DNA from: Lachnospiraceae bacterium
GTDB lineage: Bacteria > Bacillota_A > Clostridia > Lachnospirales > Lachnospiraceae
DNA: 8,638 nt
Reading direction: 5' to 3'
Assembly: GCA_003446335.1 (NCBI GenBank)
Contig: DMAZ01000090.1
Coordinates: forward strand, 1 to 8,638
Shown here: piece by piece, positions 1-8,638 of the stretch
Layout of the letters: the number at the start of each line of letters is the position of its first letter
Position numbering within the stretch: the first letter of the stretch is position 1
Translations under genes and position numbers: made by a program
Notes under the pieces: generated by a model
Databases searched by the model: none
Told to the model about the DNA's origin: nothing
The model's input: only the letters and a program-made list of their open reading frames with translations

Positions 1-379
1 GCATGATCGTCTTCATGACCGGTCCGAGATAGATACCGATTACCTCGGAGATGGATGCGCCGTTATTTCTCTCGGAAAGCATACCTGAGAAATAATCGTG
101 GACCGCACCTGCGAAAATCGTACCGAACGTGATCCACAGGAATACGATCGGTCCCCACAGAGCGCCCTGCATGGCTCCGAAGATCGGGCCGAGACCCGCA
201 ATGTTCAGAAGCTGTACAAGGAACAGTTTCCATGCGGGAAGGACTACGTAATCGATACCATCGTTAATTGCGACGGCCGGTGTCTCACGATCATCGGGAG
301 CAAATGCTCCGTCGACGATCTTGCCATAAGTAAAATAGCTGCAAATGAGTAGAATCAGACAGATAATAAAGCTTATCAT
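1..379 (-). CDS. cstA: CstA family transporter (carbon starvation protein), N-terminal part, cut by window edge
   Basis: The minus strand codes for about 126 residues from an ATG at 379-377, and the frame stays open to the window edge, so only the N-terminus is present. It starts with a hydrophobic segment (residues about 2-18) and then a short polar stretch (GAFAPDDRETPAVAINDGID). The next part is the hallmark of CstA proteins: LFLVQLLNIAGLGPIFGA, GALWGPIVFLWITFGTIFAG and HDYFSGMLSERNNGASISEV (residues about 56-115). Members are multi-pass membrane proteins. The E. coli homologues import pyruvate or are linked to peptide use in starvation; the substrate here cannot be told from this fragment. 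The start is fixed by an AAGGGGG ribosome-binding site at 387-393, 7 nt upstream. The gene follows trpS on the same strand after 210 bp but has its own promoter. Family assignment is secure; the exact substrate is inference. Confidence 0.9.
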   Translation of the reverse strand, partial: MISFIICLILLICSYFTYGKIVDGAFAPDDRETPAVAINDGIDYVVLPAWKLFLVQLLNIAGLGPIFGAMQGALWGPIVFLWITFGTIFAGAVHDYFSGMLSERNNGASISEVIGIYLGPVMKTIM

Positions 380-589
380 AAAATCGCCCCCTTCATTATG
401 ATATAACTGATTCTGAATTTGTGTCGTCCCGGTCAAATTGGAACAGCATTATGTTTCATATTTTATGCTAAATACACCAATTCTCCACAAACGTCACACA
501 CATTATTATACATATTCACTATATTACTTATTCCAGAATAGTCAATAACCTTCCTTGTACTTTTTAAATACAATCCGAACTTTTCAGGA
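380..589 (-). other. AT-rich leader and spacer between trpS and cstA
   Basis: This spacer holds no gene. Reading in the minus direction, trpS ends without a convincing rho-independent terminator. The best stem after its stop is only a 5-bp TTGTA/TACAA pair with no U-tract. The cstA promoter comes next, then a leader of about 130 nt. In the leader, 416-421 and 434-439 form a perfect 6-bp inverted repeat (AATTTG/CAAATT on either strand) around a 12-nt GC-rich loop. Further upstream an AGCAT/ATGCT pair (about 446-468) encloses a TATG/CATA pair. These could be a leader hairpin or a protein site. I recognise no riboswitch class. Confidence 0.45.
518..545 (-). promoter_or_regulatory. Probable sigma-A promoter for cstA
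   Basis: On the minus strand TTGACT (540-545) and TATAGT (518-523) are separated by 16 bp. Each hexamer matches the housekeeping consensus at five of six positions. Transcription would begin near 511, giving a leader of about 130 nt before the cstA start. A second TATAAT lies at 505-510 but lacks a good -35. Being close to the trpS stop, this promoter argues that cstA is expressed independently of trpS. Confidence 0.6.
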
Positions 590-1693
590 TTATTTTTTAT
601 GCAGTTCATCAAAGTATGCCTGCTGCCGTCTGATCATCTCCGTGTCCTCAAAATAATTGATACGCATCGCGCTCTTGACCTCAGCCAGCGTCTGAGCGGC
701 CTTTGCTCTGGCCGCCTCTGTTCCTTTTTTCAGGACTTCATATACATATTCGATGTTATTCTCATATTCTCTTCTGCGGGCACGGATCGGAGCAAGCTCC
801 TCCTCGAGGACCTTATTCAGGAACTTCTTCACTTTGACATCACCCAGGCCTCCGCGCTGATAGTGTGCCTTCAGCTCATCGAGATTGGCGTAATCCGGGA
901 GATATCTCTCAAAATGTTCATCCTTACAGAAAGCGTCAAGATAGATAAAGACAGTATTGCCTTCGATCTTACCCGGATCCGTGATCTTCAGATGTCCCGG
1001 ATCGGTGTACATGCTCATGACCTTTTTCTTTACTTCCTGCGGAGAGTCGGAGAGGTAAATGCAGTTGCCGAGGGACTTGCTCATCTTCGCTTTTCCGTCT
1101 GTACCCGGAAGACGGAGACACGCATCGTTATCCGGAAGAAGAATTTCCGGCTCAACAAGCGTATGACCGTCACCGTAGATAGAATTGAACTTCCTTACGA
1201 TTTCTCTGGTCTGCTCGATCATCGGTTCCTGATCCTCGCCGACAGGAACGGTCGTCGCCTTGAAAGCGGTAATATCGGATGCCTGGCTGATCGGATAAGT
1301 AAAGAAGCCGACCGGGATGCTGTTCTCGAACTTTCTCATCTGGATCTCGGCCTTAACGGTCGGATTTCTCTGAAGTCTCGCGACCGTAACAAGATTCATA
1401 TAATAGAAAGTCAGCTCTGTAAGCTCGACGACCTGCGACTGAATGAACAGGTTGGATTTTGCCGGATCGAGTCCTACGGAAAGATAATCGAGGGCAACCT
1501 CAATGATGTTCTCACGGACTTTGTCGGGATTGTCCACATTGTCCGTCAACGCCTGCGCGTCGGCGATCATGATATAGATTTCGTCAAATTCACCCGAGTT
1601 CTGCAGTTCCACTCTTCGTCTGAGGGATCCGACATAATGTCCTATATGTAATCTGCCCGTTGGTCTGTCACCGGTCAAAATTATTTTGCTCAT
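590..1693 (-). CDS. trpS: Tryptophanyl-tRNA synthetase
   Basis: This 367-residue class Ic aminoacyl-tRNA synthetase charges tRNA-Trp with tryptophan in the cytoplasm, using ATP. The class I signatures are plain: [12 protein letters not shown] with HIGH at residues 16-19, and AKMSKSLGN with KMSKS at 203-207. The nucleotide-binding core also shows the VGEDQ stretch (151-155), typical of TrpRS and TyrRS. The Rossmann catalytic domain spans roughly residues 1-215 and the helical C-terminal domain the rest. The length is at the long end of the usual range of about 330-370. The ATG at 1693-1691 is preceded by a GAGGAG ribosome-binding site at 1700-1705, 6 nt away, and overlaps in an ATGA a stop codon of an upstream frame. 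It lies 156 bp after the symporter gene but has a strong promoter of its own (1802-1830). No T-box sequence is visible in its leader, although many Firmicute trpS genes have one. All catalytic motifs are intact. Confidence 0.97.
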   Translation of the reverse strand: MSKIILTGDRPTGRLHIGHYVGSLRRRVELQNSGEFDEIYIMIADAQALTDNVDNPDKVRENIIEVALDYLSVGLDPAKSNLFIQSQVVELTELTFYYMNLVTVARLQRNPTVKAEIQMRKFENSIPVGFFTYPISQASDITAFKATTVPVGEDQEPMIEQTREIVRKFNSIYGDGHTLVEPEILLPDNDACLRLPGTDGKAKMSKSLGNCIYLSDSPQEVKKKVMSMYTDPGHLKITDPGKIEGNTVFIYLDAFCKDEHFERYLPDYANLDELKAHYQRGGLGDVKVKKFLNKVLEEELAPIRARRREYENNIEYVYEVLKKGTEAARAKAAQTLAEVKSAMRINYFEDTEMIRRQQAYFDELHKK

Positions 1694-1749
1694 TTTCTTC
1701 TCCTCACCATTGTGACCATCGTCATGCCCATGACTTTCGTTAACGTTTC

Positions 1750-1796
1750 CGGACTGTCCGGGCTCAGATCCGCTGTCGGATCGCCTGAACAGTCCG
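1750..1796 (-). promoter_or_regulatory. Nested stem-loop / palindrome in trpS leader
   Basis: At the 5' end of the predicted trpS transcript, CGGACTGT (1789-1796) pairs perfectly with ACAGTCCG (1750-1757). Inside lies a second perfect stem, GATCCG/CGGATC (1767-1772 with 1777-1782), closed by a 4-nt loop. The downstream arm also belongs to a 13-bp DNA palindrome, CCGGACtGTCCGG (1749-1761), so it can form an alternative self-pairing. No U-tract follows, so it is not an ordinary terminator for the upstream symporter gene. It may be a leader RNA structure or an operator just downstream of the promoter. The pairing is seen directly; the role is inference. Confidence 0.55.
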
Positions 1797-1801
1797 ATAC
1801 T

Positions 1802-1830
1802 ATTATATGGGCAATTCCGTCAAATGGCAA
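1802..1830 (-). promoter_or_regulatory. Strong sigma-A promoter for trpS
   Basis: On the minus strand TTGCCA (1825-1830) and a perfect TATAAT (1802-1807) are spaced by 17 bp. The predicted start near 1795 gives a leader of about 100 nt. The -35 element sits 20 bp past the stop codon of the symporter gene, which separates trpS transcription from the sugar operon. Confidence 0.75.
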
Positions 1831-1849
1831 TCCAATAAATTGTCTCAGG

Positions 1850-3217
1850 TCAGCTCTGCATTTTGGCACGCAGATCTTCATTGGCTTTCTCGACGTTCAG
1901 TCTGGTAAGGATCAGGGTTATGAGCAGATTGAAGCACATCGGCATCCAGAGATACATGATGTGAAGCATATTAAGACAGGAAGCGCTCTGCTCGGCAGCC
2001 CCTCCGACATATCCGCTGAAGGCCAGCAGCCAGCCGGCGAGCGCGGTCCCGATGCCCCCGCCCAGCTTGGTCCCGAGAGATGTACAGGAATACATCGTGC
2101 CGTCCACACGCCTTCCGCTCGTTAAATACGTGTATTCGGAGCAGGTCGCGATCAGGGCGTTCATATCGCCCTGAAGCGGGCTCATACCGATCGCGGCGAC
2201 GGCGGTGCAGGCCAGCATCAGAGGCACTGATCCCAGATAGCCCGCGATGACGACACCCAGCCTCCCGACGGTACCGATCGTATAACCTGTCAGGTTCAGC
2301 CTGTACATGCCTCCCCATCTGGCGACCAGTGACGGTGTGAACAGAAGACCGATGATCATCGGAATGTTGATGGCCCAGGAGAAGACGCCGAGGAGATTTG
2401 CATTTTTCAGAACGTAGGTCATGTAATAGATACCCATGTTCAAGGTAGCGGAATAAATCTGCATCAGTATGTAAGAAGCACAGATCATAAGGTAATATTT
2501 GTTTTTAATAAGGAGCTTGAATGCATCGATCAGACTGTATTTTTCTTCGGTTTCCTCCTTCTTTACTTCTCCTTCGGCCAGTTCCTCCGGACTTAACTCC
2601 CTGACGGAAAATACAGAAATTGAATTGGAGATCACTCCCACGATCGCATAGATGATCGCGACCGTTCTCCAGGCTCCGGCACCGCCGCCGAAATATGCGA
2701 CCATGCCGACTGTGATCGTCTGGATCAGCATGCTTGTCGAGAAGGCGAATATGAATCGGATCGAACCCATCTGCACACGTTCATGGTTGTTCTTTGTAAT
2801 CAGCGCGGTAAGAGCGGAGTAGGCGATATTATTGACGGTATAAAATCCCGCGTTCAGCAGGGTATACGCTATAAAGAACCATGCGTACTGAGCAGTGGCA
2901 CTGATGTCGGCCGGAATGCAGAAAATTGCGACCAGGCAAAGCGCGCAGCCGAAATAGCCGTAAAACATCCAGGGTCTGGCTTTGCCCATTTTCGTGTTCG
3001 TCTTATCAATGAGCGAACCAAAGAAAATGTCGCTCACACCGTCGAAGAGTTTTGAGACAGCGATCAGGGTACCGACGATGCCGGCATTCATGCCGACAGT
3101 ATCGGTAAGGAAAATCATGACAAATGCAGAGAGCAGCGCATAAACTACATTGCCTGCGATATCGCCGGAGCCGTATCCGACTTTGTTGTACCATTTCAAA
3201 TAGGTTTTTTCTTTCAT
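1850..3217 (-). CDS. GPH-family sugar:cation symporter (MelB/LacS-like), probable beta-galactoside importer
   Basis: This 455-residue inner-membrane protein has about 12 hydrophobic segments and belongs to the glycoside-pentoside-hexuronide:cation symporter family of the major facilitator superfamily. It takes up a sugar with H+ or Na+. The N-terminal signature is clear: YGSGDIAGN with Asp19, then KLFDGVSDIFFGSLIDKT with Asp59 and Asp63, then GKARPW (79-83). By position these match MelB residues for sugar binding (Asp19) and cation coupling (Asp55/Asp59). The usual D/N-IPY loop reads NNIAYSAL (129-135), so the common Pro is Ala. A charged cytoplasmic loop (VKKEETEEKYS) separates the two halves. 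I chose ATG 3217 rather than an in-frame start at 3244 because AAGGGGG lies 6 nt before it (3224-3230). The gene starts 59 bp after the beta-galactosidase stop on the same strand, so the two are very likely one operon and the substrate is probably lactose or a related beta-galactoside. A small TTGAT/ATCAA hairpin (3229-3244) abuts the ribosome-binding site. Confidence 0.9.
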   Translation of the reverse strand: MKEKTYLKWYNKVGYGSGDIAGNVVYALLSAFVMIFLTDTVGMNAGIVGTLIAVSKLFDGVSDIFFGSLIDKTNTKMGKARPWMFYGYFGCALCLVAIFCIPADISATAQYAWFFIAYTLLNAGFYTVNNIAYSALTALITKNNHERVQMGSIRFIFAFSTSMLIQTITVGMVAYFGGGAGAWRTVAIIYAIVGVISNSISVFSVRELSPEELAEGEVKKEETEEKYSLIDAFKLLIKNKYYLMICASYILMQIYSATLNMGIYYMTYVLKNANLLGVFSWAINIPMIIGLLFTPSLVARWGGMYRLNLTGYTIGTVGRLGVVIAGYLGSVPLMLACTAVAAIGMSPLQGDMNALIATCSEYTYLTSGRRVDGTMYSCTSLGTKLGGGIGTALAGWLLAFSGYVGGAAEQSASCLNMLHIMYLWMPMCFNLLITLILTRLNVEKANEDLRAKMQS

Positions 3218-3276
3218 ATTGGTCCCCCTTGATAAAAAGATCAATCGTTTTGCGTCAGAGAATCAGGAACATTCTG

Positions 3277-6396
<3,120 letters not shown>

Positions 6397-6408
6397 TCAC
6401 GTAAAGCA

Positions 6409-6420
6409 TACCGTTACCGT
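6409..6420. repeat. Tandem TACCGT repeat in the lacZ-araC control region
   Basis: TACCGT occurs twice back to back, at 6409-6414 and 6415-6420, and its core TACCG recurs at 6505-6509. The pair lies just downstream of the candidate lacZ -10. Short direct repeats on one DNA face are typical of AraC-type operators, but a six-base repeat is weak evidence alone. Confidence 0.3.
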
Positions 6421-6427
6421 TTATGGA

Positions 6428-6459
6428 ATCATATGAACGAAACAATTTATTTTCTGCAC
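6428..6459 (-). promoter_or_regulatory. Candidate activator-dependent lacZ promoter
   Basis: On the minus strand a TATGAT -10 (6428-6433) stands 17 bp from CAGAAA (6451-6456), a poor -35. The weak -35 overlaps GTGCAGAAA (6451-6459). That motif recurs exactly 80 bp downstream at 6371-6379, next to the lacZ ribosome-binding site. A good -10 with a bad -35 and an overlapping repeat fits a promoter that needs an activator, such as the divergent AraC protein. No better promoter for lacZ is visible. This is inference from layout. Confidence 0.35.
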
Positions 6460-6614
6460 AACGCGCCGTGGCAGTAGCATATTCTCTCCGTTTTTTATAA
6501 ACTGTACCGAAGACAGAATTTTCACCCGCAATACTATCTGGACAGCTGCGATCCGCGACGAAAAAAATAAAAAAAAGAAAGCATATGACGCTTTCCGAAA
6601 GAAAGGAACTCATT

Positions 6615-7487
6615 ATGTACGTCAACTCGGGATATCTTTATAATTCAAGAATTCCCTTCAGAGAGACCAGACTGCCGCTTCGTATTCTGAGTGCCGGTAC
6701 GTATCAGCTTCATACCTGGCCAAAGCTTCCCACCTGGCGTCCCAGAGGGCGCGTTGACTGGCAGCTCATCTACATTTCCGCCGGAGCAGGCCATTTCATT
6801 CTGGACGGACGGGAAATCATTCTGCCTGCGGGGAATATGGTCCTCTATCAGCCGAAACAGGAACAGCGCTATTTCTTTCTGGGAGAGAACAGTTCCCAGT
6901 ACTGGTTCGTGCATTTTACCGGCAATCAGGTCAGGAACATTCTGAAGCATTATAAAATTCCTCTGGACGGGTACGTTCTTCATACGGGCATTTCCTATGA
7001 GTATGAAGATCTGTTCAAAAAAATGCGTGACGAACTGGTGGATTGTTCTTCAGACTACGAGGAAATGCTGACCTTCCTCTTCCGTGAACTTCTGATAACC
7101 ATGAACAGAAGGATGAATGAGGGCGCACCCCGAATTGCAGGTTTCACGCAGGATGAGGTGACTCATGCGAAGGATTATTTCAGAGAACACTACAATGAAG
7201 ATATTAATATCGAAAGATACGCTGCTTCCAGAAACATGAGCACAAGCTGGTTCAACAAATGTTTCCGGAGCATCACCGGTATTTCCCCCATGAAATTCAT
7301 TCTGGATGTGCGTATGCGGAATGCGCAGATCCTTCTGGAGACAACAGACGGAACGATCAGCGAAATTGCGCAGATCGTAGGCTATGATAATCCGATGTAT
7401 TTCAGCAGGGTGTTCAGAAAGGAAAAGGGCCTTTCTCCGTTAAAGTACCGGAAAGCCTACAGGGAAAAGCTCCTGAAAGATACATGA
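6615..7487 (+). CDS. AraC-family transcriptional regulator, divergent from lacZ
   Basis: This 290-residue protein has the two-part AraC layout. The N-terminal cupin-like sensor domain (about residues 20-105) includes DWQLIYISAGAGHFILDG, the LPAGNMVLYQP turn and YWFVHFTG. The C-terminal DNA-binding domain (about 183-282) has two helix-turn-helix units: INIERYAASRNMSTSWFNKC (198-217), then TISEIAQIVGYDNPMYFSRV (247-266) with the family signature continuing into FRKEKGLSPLKYRK. Such proteins usually bind a sugar in the sensor domain and activate a nearby operon. I chose ATG 6615 because AAAGGA (6602-6607) lies 7 nt before it. An in-frame ATG at 6585 would add ten residues but has only an A-rich, poor ribosome-binding site. 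It is transcribed away from the beta-galactosidase and symporter, which are its likely targets. No convincing terminator follows; a 6-bp TCAGAC/GTCTGA stem (7540-7562) is followed by A's rather than T's. Confidence 0.92.
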   Translation: MYVNSGYLYNSRIPFRETRLPLRILSAGTYQLHTWPKLPTWRPRGRVDWQLIYISAGAGHFILDGREIILPAGNMVLYQPKQEQRYFFLGENSSQYWFVHFTGNQVRNILKHYKIPLDGYVLHTGISYEYEDLFKKMRDELVDCSSDYEEMLTFLFRELLITMNRRMNEGAPRIAGFTQDEVTHAKDYFREHYNEDINIERYAASRNMSTSWFNKCFRSITGISPMKFILDVRMRNAQILLETTDGTISEIAQIVGYDNPMYFSRVFRKEKGLSPLKYRKAYREKLLKDT

Positions 7488-7567
7488 TCCGGAAAGAGGT
7501 TCATAAAAAGACCCCGGAAGATCTGTGGTATGGAAGAGATCAGACTGGAAACAGCTGTCTGAAAAAA

Positions 7568-7598
7568 TTGTTCCGAACATTGATGTTTATGCTATAAT
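7568..7598 (+). promoter_or_regulatory. Extended -10 promoter for the phosphatase gene
   Basis: A perfect TATAAT (7593-7598) is preceded by TGC, giving an extended -10 (TGnTATAAT) that can work with a weak -35. The nearest -35-like hexamer is TTGTTC at 7568-7573, with a long 19-bp spacer. Transcription should start near 7605, about 30 bp before the start codon. The phosphatase gene therefore need not be co-transcribed with the AraC gene. Confidence 0.6.
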
Positions 7599-7635
7599 TT
7601 TCATAGTATGCACATAAAAAGGACGGAGTAATCGC

Positions 7636-8427
7636 ATGGCAGGATTCAGACATGAGAACAATTTTCGGGAACTTGGCGGATTAAGGACAAAAGACGGGCG
7701 TATTGTCAGGAAAGGTATGTTGTACCGAAGCGGAGCTCTGGCTTCTCTGGATGAGCGGGAGCTGGCTGCCGTAAAAAAAATGGGTCTGAAAAGCGTTATC
7801 GATCTGCGTGGTTTTGTGGAAGAGGTCGCTTATCCGGACCCGCCCATCGACGGGGCCACGAACTATCACTTAAGCGCCCTGGTGGATAACGACGGAAATG
7901 AAGTCTCCTATTCCACCAAAGCGATGCTGCTCATGGCTGCAAAGGAACCGGGGATCAATAAAATGCAAAGCCTCGGCAAGCACCTCTATGCTTATATCGC
8001 GTTCGACAATGCGGCTTATAAAAAAATGTTCGATCTGCTGCTTGAAGAAAGGGCGCCGATGCTGTTCCACTGCTCACAGGGCAAGGATCGCACCGGGGTC
8101 GCTGCCATCCTGATCCTGCTCGCTCTCGGCGTTGATGAAACTGCTATCCTGGATGACTACGAGCTGACCAATAAATACAGAAAAACGCTCATACAGCAGG
8201 AAATATCCAGCCATAAGTTCCTGGCCCGGATCAGTAAGAATGTGCACACCTTCCTGTGGATCAAGGAAGGTGTCTACAGGTCTTTCGGACAGAATGTCAT
8301 CGATACGATCAATGCGCGGTATCCGAATTATGAGGCCTTCTTTAAAGCAGAGTATGATCTGTCCCACGAGGATCTGGAGCGACTCAGAGAGCTTTATCTG
8401 GAAGTACCTGCAGAAGAAGCTTTATAA
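7636..8427 (+). CDS. Tyrosine-phosphatase-family protein (HCX5R, Y_phosphatase3 / LipA-like)
   Basis: This 263-residue protein carries the cysteine phosphatase P-loop HCSQGKDRTG. The catalytic Cys is 146, Arg is 152, and Lys150 is typical of the bacterial LipA/PtpB-like group, whose members can dephosphorylate phosphotyrosine and sometimes phosphoinositides. The N-terminal family signature is present (NFRELGGLRTKDGRIVRKGMLYRSG split across 9-33), as are IDLRGFVEEVAYPD (55-68), LDDYELTNKY (172-181) and the C-terminal RYPNYEAFF...LSHEDLERLRELYLE (228-256). There is no signal peptide or membrane segment, so it is probably cytoplasmic. GGAG in GGACGGAG (7621-7628) lies 7 nt before ATG 7636 and fixes the start. 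It has its own promoter and stands alone; the substrate is unknown. All residues needed for catalysis by this class appear intact. It could also act on sugar phosphates or lipids rather than proteins. Confidence 0.88.
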   Translation: MAGFRHENNFRELGGLRTKDGRIVRKGMLYRSGALASLDERELAAVKKMGLKSVIDLRGFVEEVAYPDPPIDGATNYHLSALVDNDGNEVSYSTKAMLLMAAKEPGINKMQSLGKHLYAYIAFDNAAYKKMFDLLLEERAPMLFHCSQGKDRTGVAAILILLALGVDETAILDDYELTNKYRKTLIQQEISSHKFLARISKNVHTFLWIKEGVYRSFGQNVIDTINARYPNYEAFFKAEYDLSHEDLERLRELYLEVPAEEAL

Positions 8428-8535
8428 TTACACAGAAGATTCATTTTGACTGCTGTATAAAAAACAAGGGGCTGTCGCAATAAGCAGAATAAGTGCATAA
8501 ATATTCATGAAGGGACATCCACAGCGCCGATACTT

Positions 8536-8566
8536 TAAATTTTCGAACGAAAGTGCAGAAAATTTA
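8536..8566. repeat. Internal hairpin 1 of the palindromic element
   Basis: TAAATTTTC (8536-8544) and GAAAATTTA (8558-8566) are perfect 9-base inverted repeats around a 13-nt loop. The stem is AT-rich. It lies between the outer arms of the palindromic element and just before the GC-rich hairpin. Confidence 0.6.
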
Positions 8567-8571
8567 TTAGT

Positions 8572-8601
8572 ACCGCTGCGCGAGGACTAAGCGCGAGCGG
8601 T
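8572..8601. repeat. Internal hairpin 2 of the palindromic element, GC-rich
   Basis: ACCGCTGCGC (8572-8581) pairs with GCGC-G-AGCGGT (8591-8601): ten base pairs with one bulged G and a 9-nt loop. It is GC-rich in an AT-rich setting. GCGCGAG occurs twice within it (8578-8584 and 8591-8597). No T-tract follows on either strand, so a standard terminator is unlikely. TTAGT (8567-8571) and ACTAA (8586-8590) offer a competing fold. Confidence 0.65.
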
Positions 8602-8638
8602 TCCTGAATGAATTATTTATACATATAATGCTTAATGC

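Larger units (their letters stand above)
8468..8638. mobile_element. MITE-like palindromic element, right end beyond window
   Basis: After the phosphatase gene the sequence changes to a non-coding palindromic block. It opens with GGGGCTGTCGCAA (8468-8480), which resembles terminal repeats I associate with Firmicute DDE insertion sequences of the IS1182 kind; that link is from memory and tentative. The stretch 8477-8515 aligns with the reverse complement of 8601-8638 at about 30 of 37 positions, with small gaps. Shared blocks include GCAnTAAGCA, ATAAATA and TTCAT. The similarity runs to the last base of the window, so the right terminus, predicted to read GACAGCCCC, should lie about nine bases further on, giving an element of about 180 bp. 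No open reading frame of note lies inside, so it would be non-autonomous. It may also act as a 3' stem-loop for the phosphatase mRNA. Confidence 0.6.

Noticed and set aside
98..352. An 84-codon open frame on the plus strand at the window start
   Set aside because: It lies wholly opposite the cstA coding region, whose protein has strongly conserved CstA motifs.
599..1651. A 350-codon open frame on the plus strand, antisense to trpS
   Set aside because: The minus frame is an unmistakable TrpRS with intact HIGH and KMSKS motifs. The antisense product looks like no family I know, and no ribosome-binding site was found for it. It is a codon-bias shadow.
1694..1849. A T-box riboswitch upstream of trpS
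   Set aside because: The leader is only about 100 nt from the predicted start, and I see neither the conserved T-box sequence nor a terminator with a U-tract.
1690..1881. A 63-codon minus-strand frame bridging the symporter end and the trpS start
   Set aside because: It begins inside the symporter gene upstream of the trpS promoter, has no ribosome-binding site or recognisable content, and is interrupted functionally by the promoter and dyad. Only its last 13 codons are kept as a weak observation.
6584..6600. A CcpA cre site near GGAAAGCGTCAT upstream of the AraC gene
   Set aside because: Aligned to the cre consensus it misses several fixed positions, including the TG of the left half.
7540..7567. 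A possible terminator after the AraC gene (TCAGAC/GTCTGA stem)
   Set aside because: The stem is only 6 bp with an 11-nt loop and is followed by A's, not T's, in the direction of transcription.
8553..8563. A third copy of GTGCAGAAAAT matching the lacZ control region (6449-6459)
   Set aside because: An 11-base match between two places in 8.6 kb on either strand is expected by chance several times, and this copy lies in the loop and stem of the palindromic element.

Overview
The window reads like chromosomal DNA of a Gram-positive gut-type anaerobe, most likely class Clostridia and probably Lachnospiraceae. This rests on moderate GC, strong AGGAGG/AAGGGGG ribosome-binding sites, TTGaca/TATAAT promoters and gene families typical of that group. 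It is inference from gene style; no rRNA or other marker gene is present to settle it.

Layout. Five genes or gene parts lie on the minus strand: (partial) cstA at 1-379, trpS at 590-1693, a GPH-family sugar:cation symporter at 1850-3217 and a large GH2 beta-galactosidase at 3277-6357. On the plus strand, diverging from the beta-galactosidase across a 257-bp control region, is an AraC-family regulator (6615-7487). It is followed by a tyrosine-phosphatase-like gene (7636-8427) with its own extended -10 promoter. From about 8468 to the window end there is no gene. Instead there is a palindromic, MITE-like element whose right end appears to lie a few bases beyond the window.

How the genes fit together. 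The AraC regulator, the cytoplasmic beta-galactosidase and the GPH symporter form a classic small catabolic unit. The symporter brings in a beta-galactoside, the LacZ-type enzyme cleaves it, and the divergent AraC protein probably activates the lacZ-symporter operon in response to the sugar. trpS and cstA follow on the same strand, but each has a good promoter of its own, so they are neighbours rather than part of the sugar operon. cstA (probably pyruvate or peptide uptake) and trpS are housekeeping or nutritional genes. The phosphatase is a stand-alone gene.

I found no new multi-gene defence, mobile or biosynthetic system here. The most rewarding non-coding observations are: (i) the long imperfect inverted repeat 8477-8515 / 8601-8638, which starts with an IS-end-like sequence and carries two internal hairpins; (ii) a nested dyad plus palindrome in the trpS leader, with no T-box; (iii) repeated short motifs in the araC-lacZ control region; and (iv) a Cys in the beta-galactosidase where E. 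coli LacZ has Trp999.
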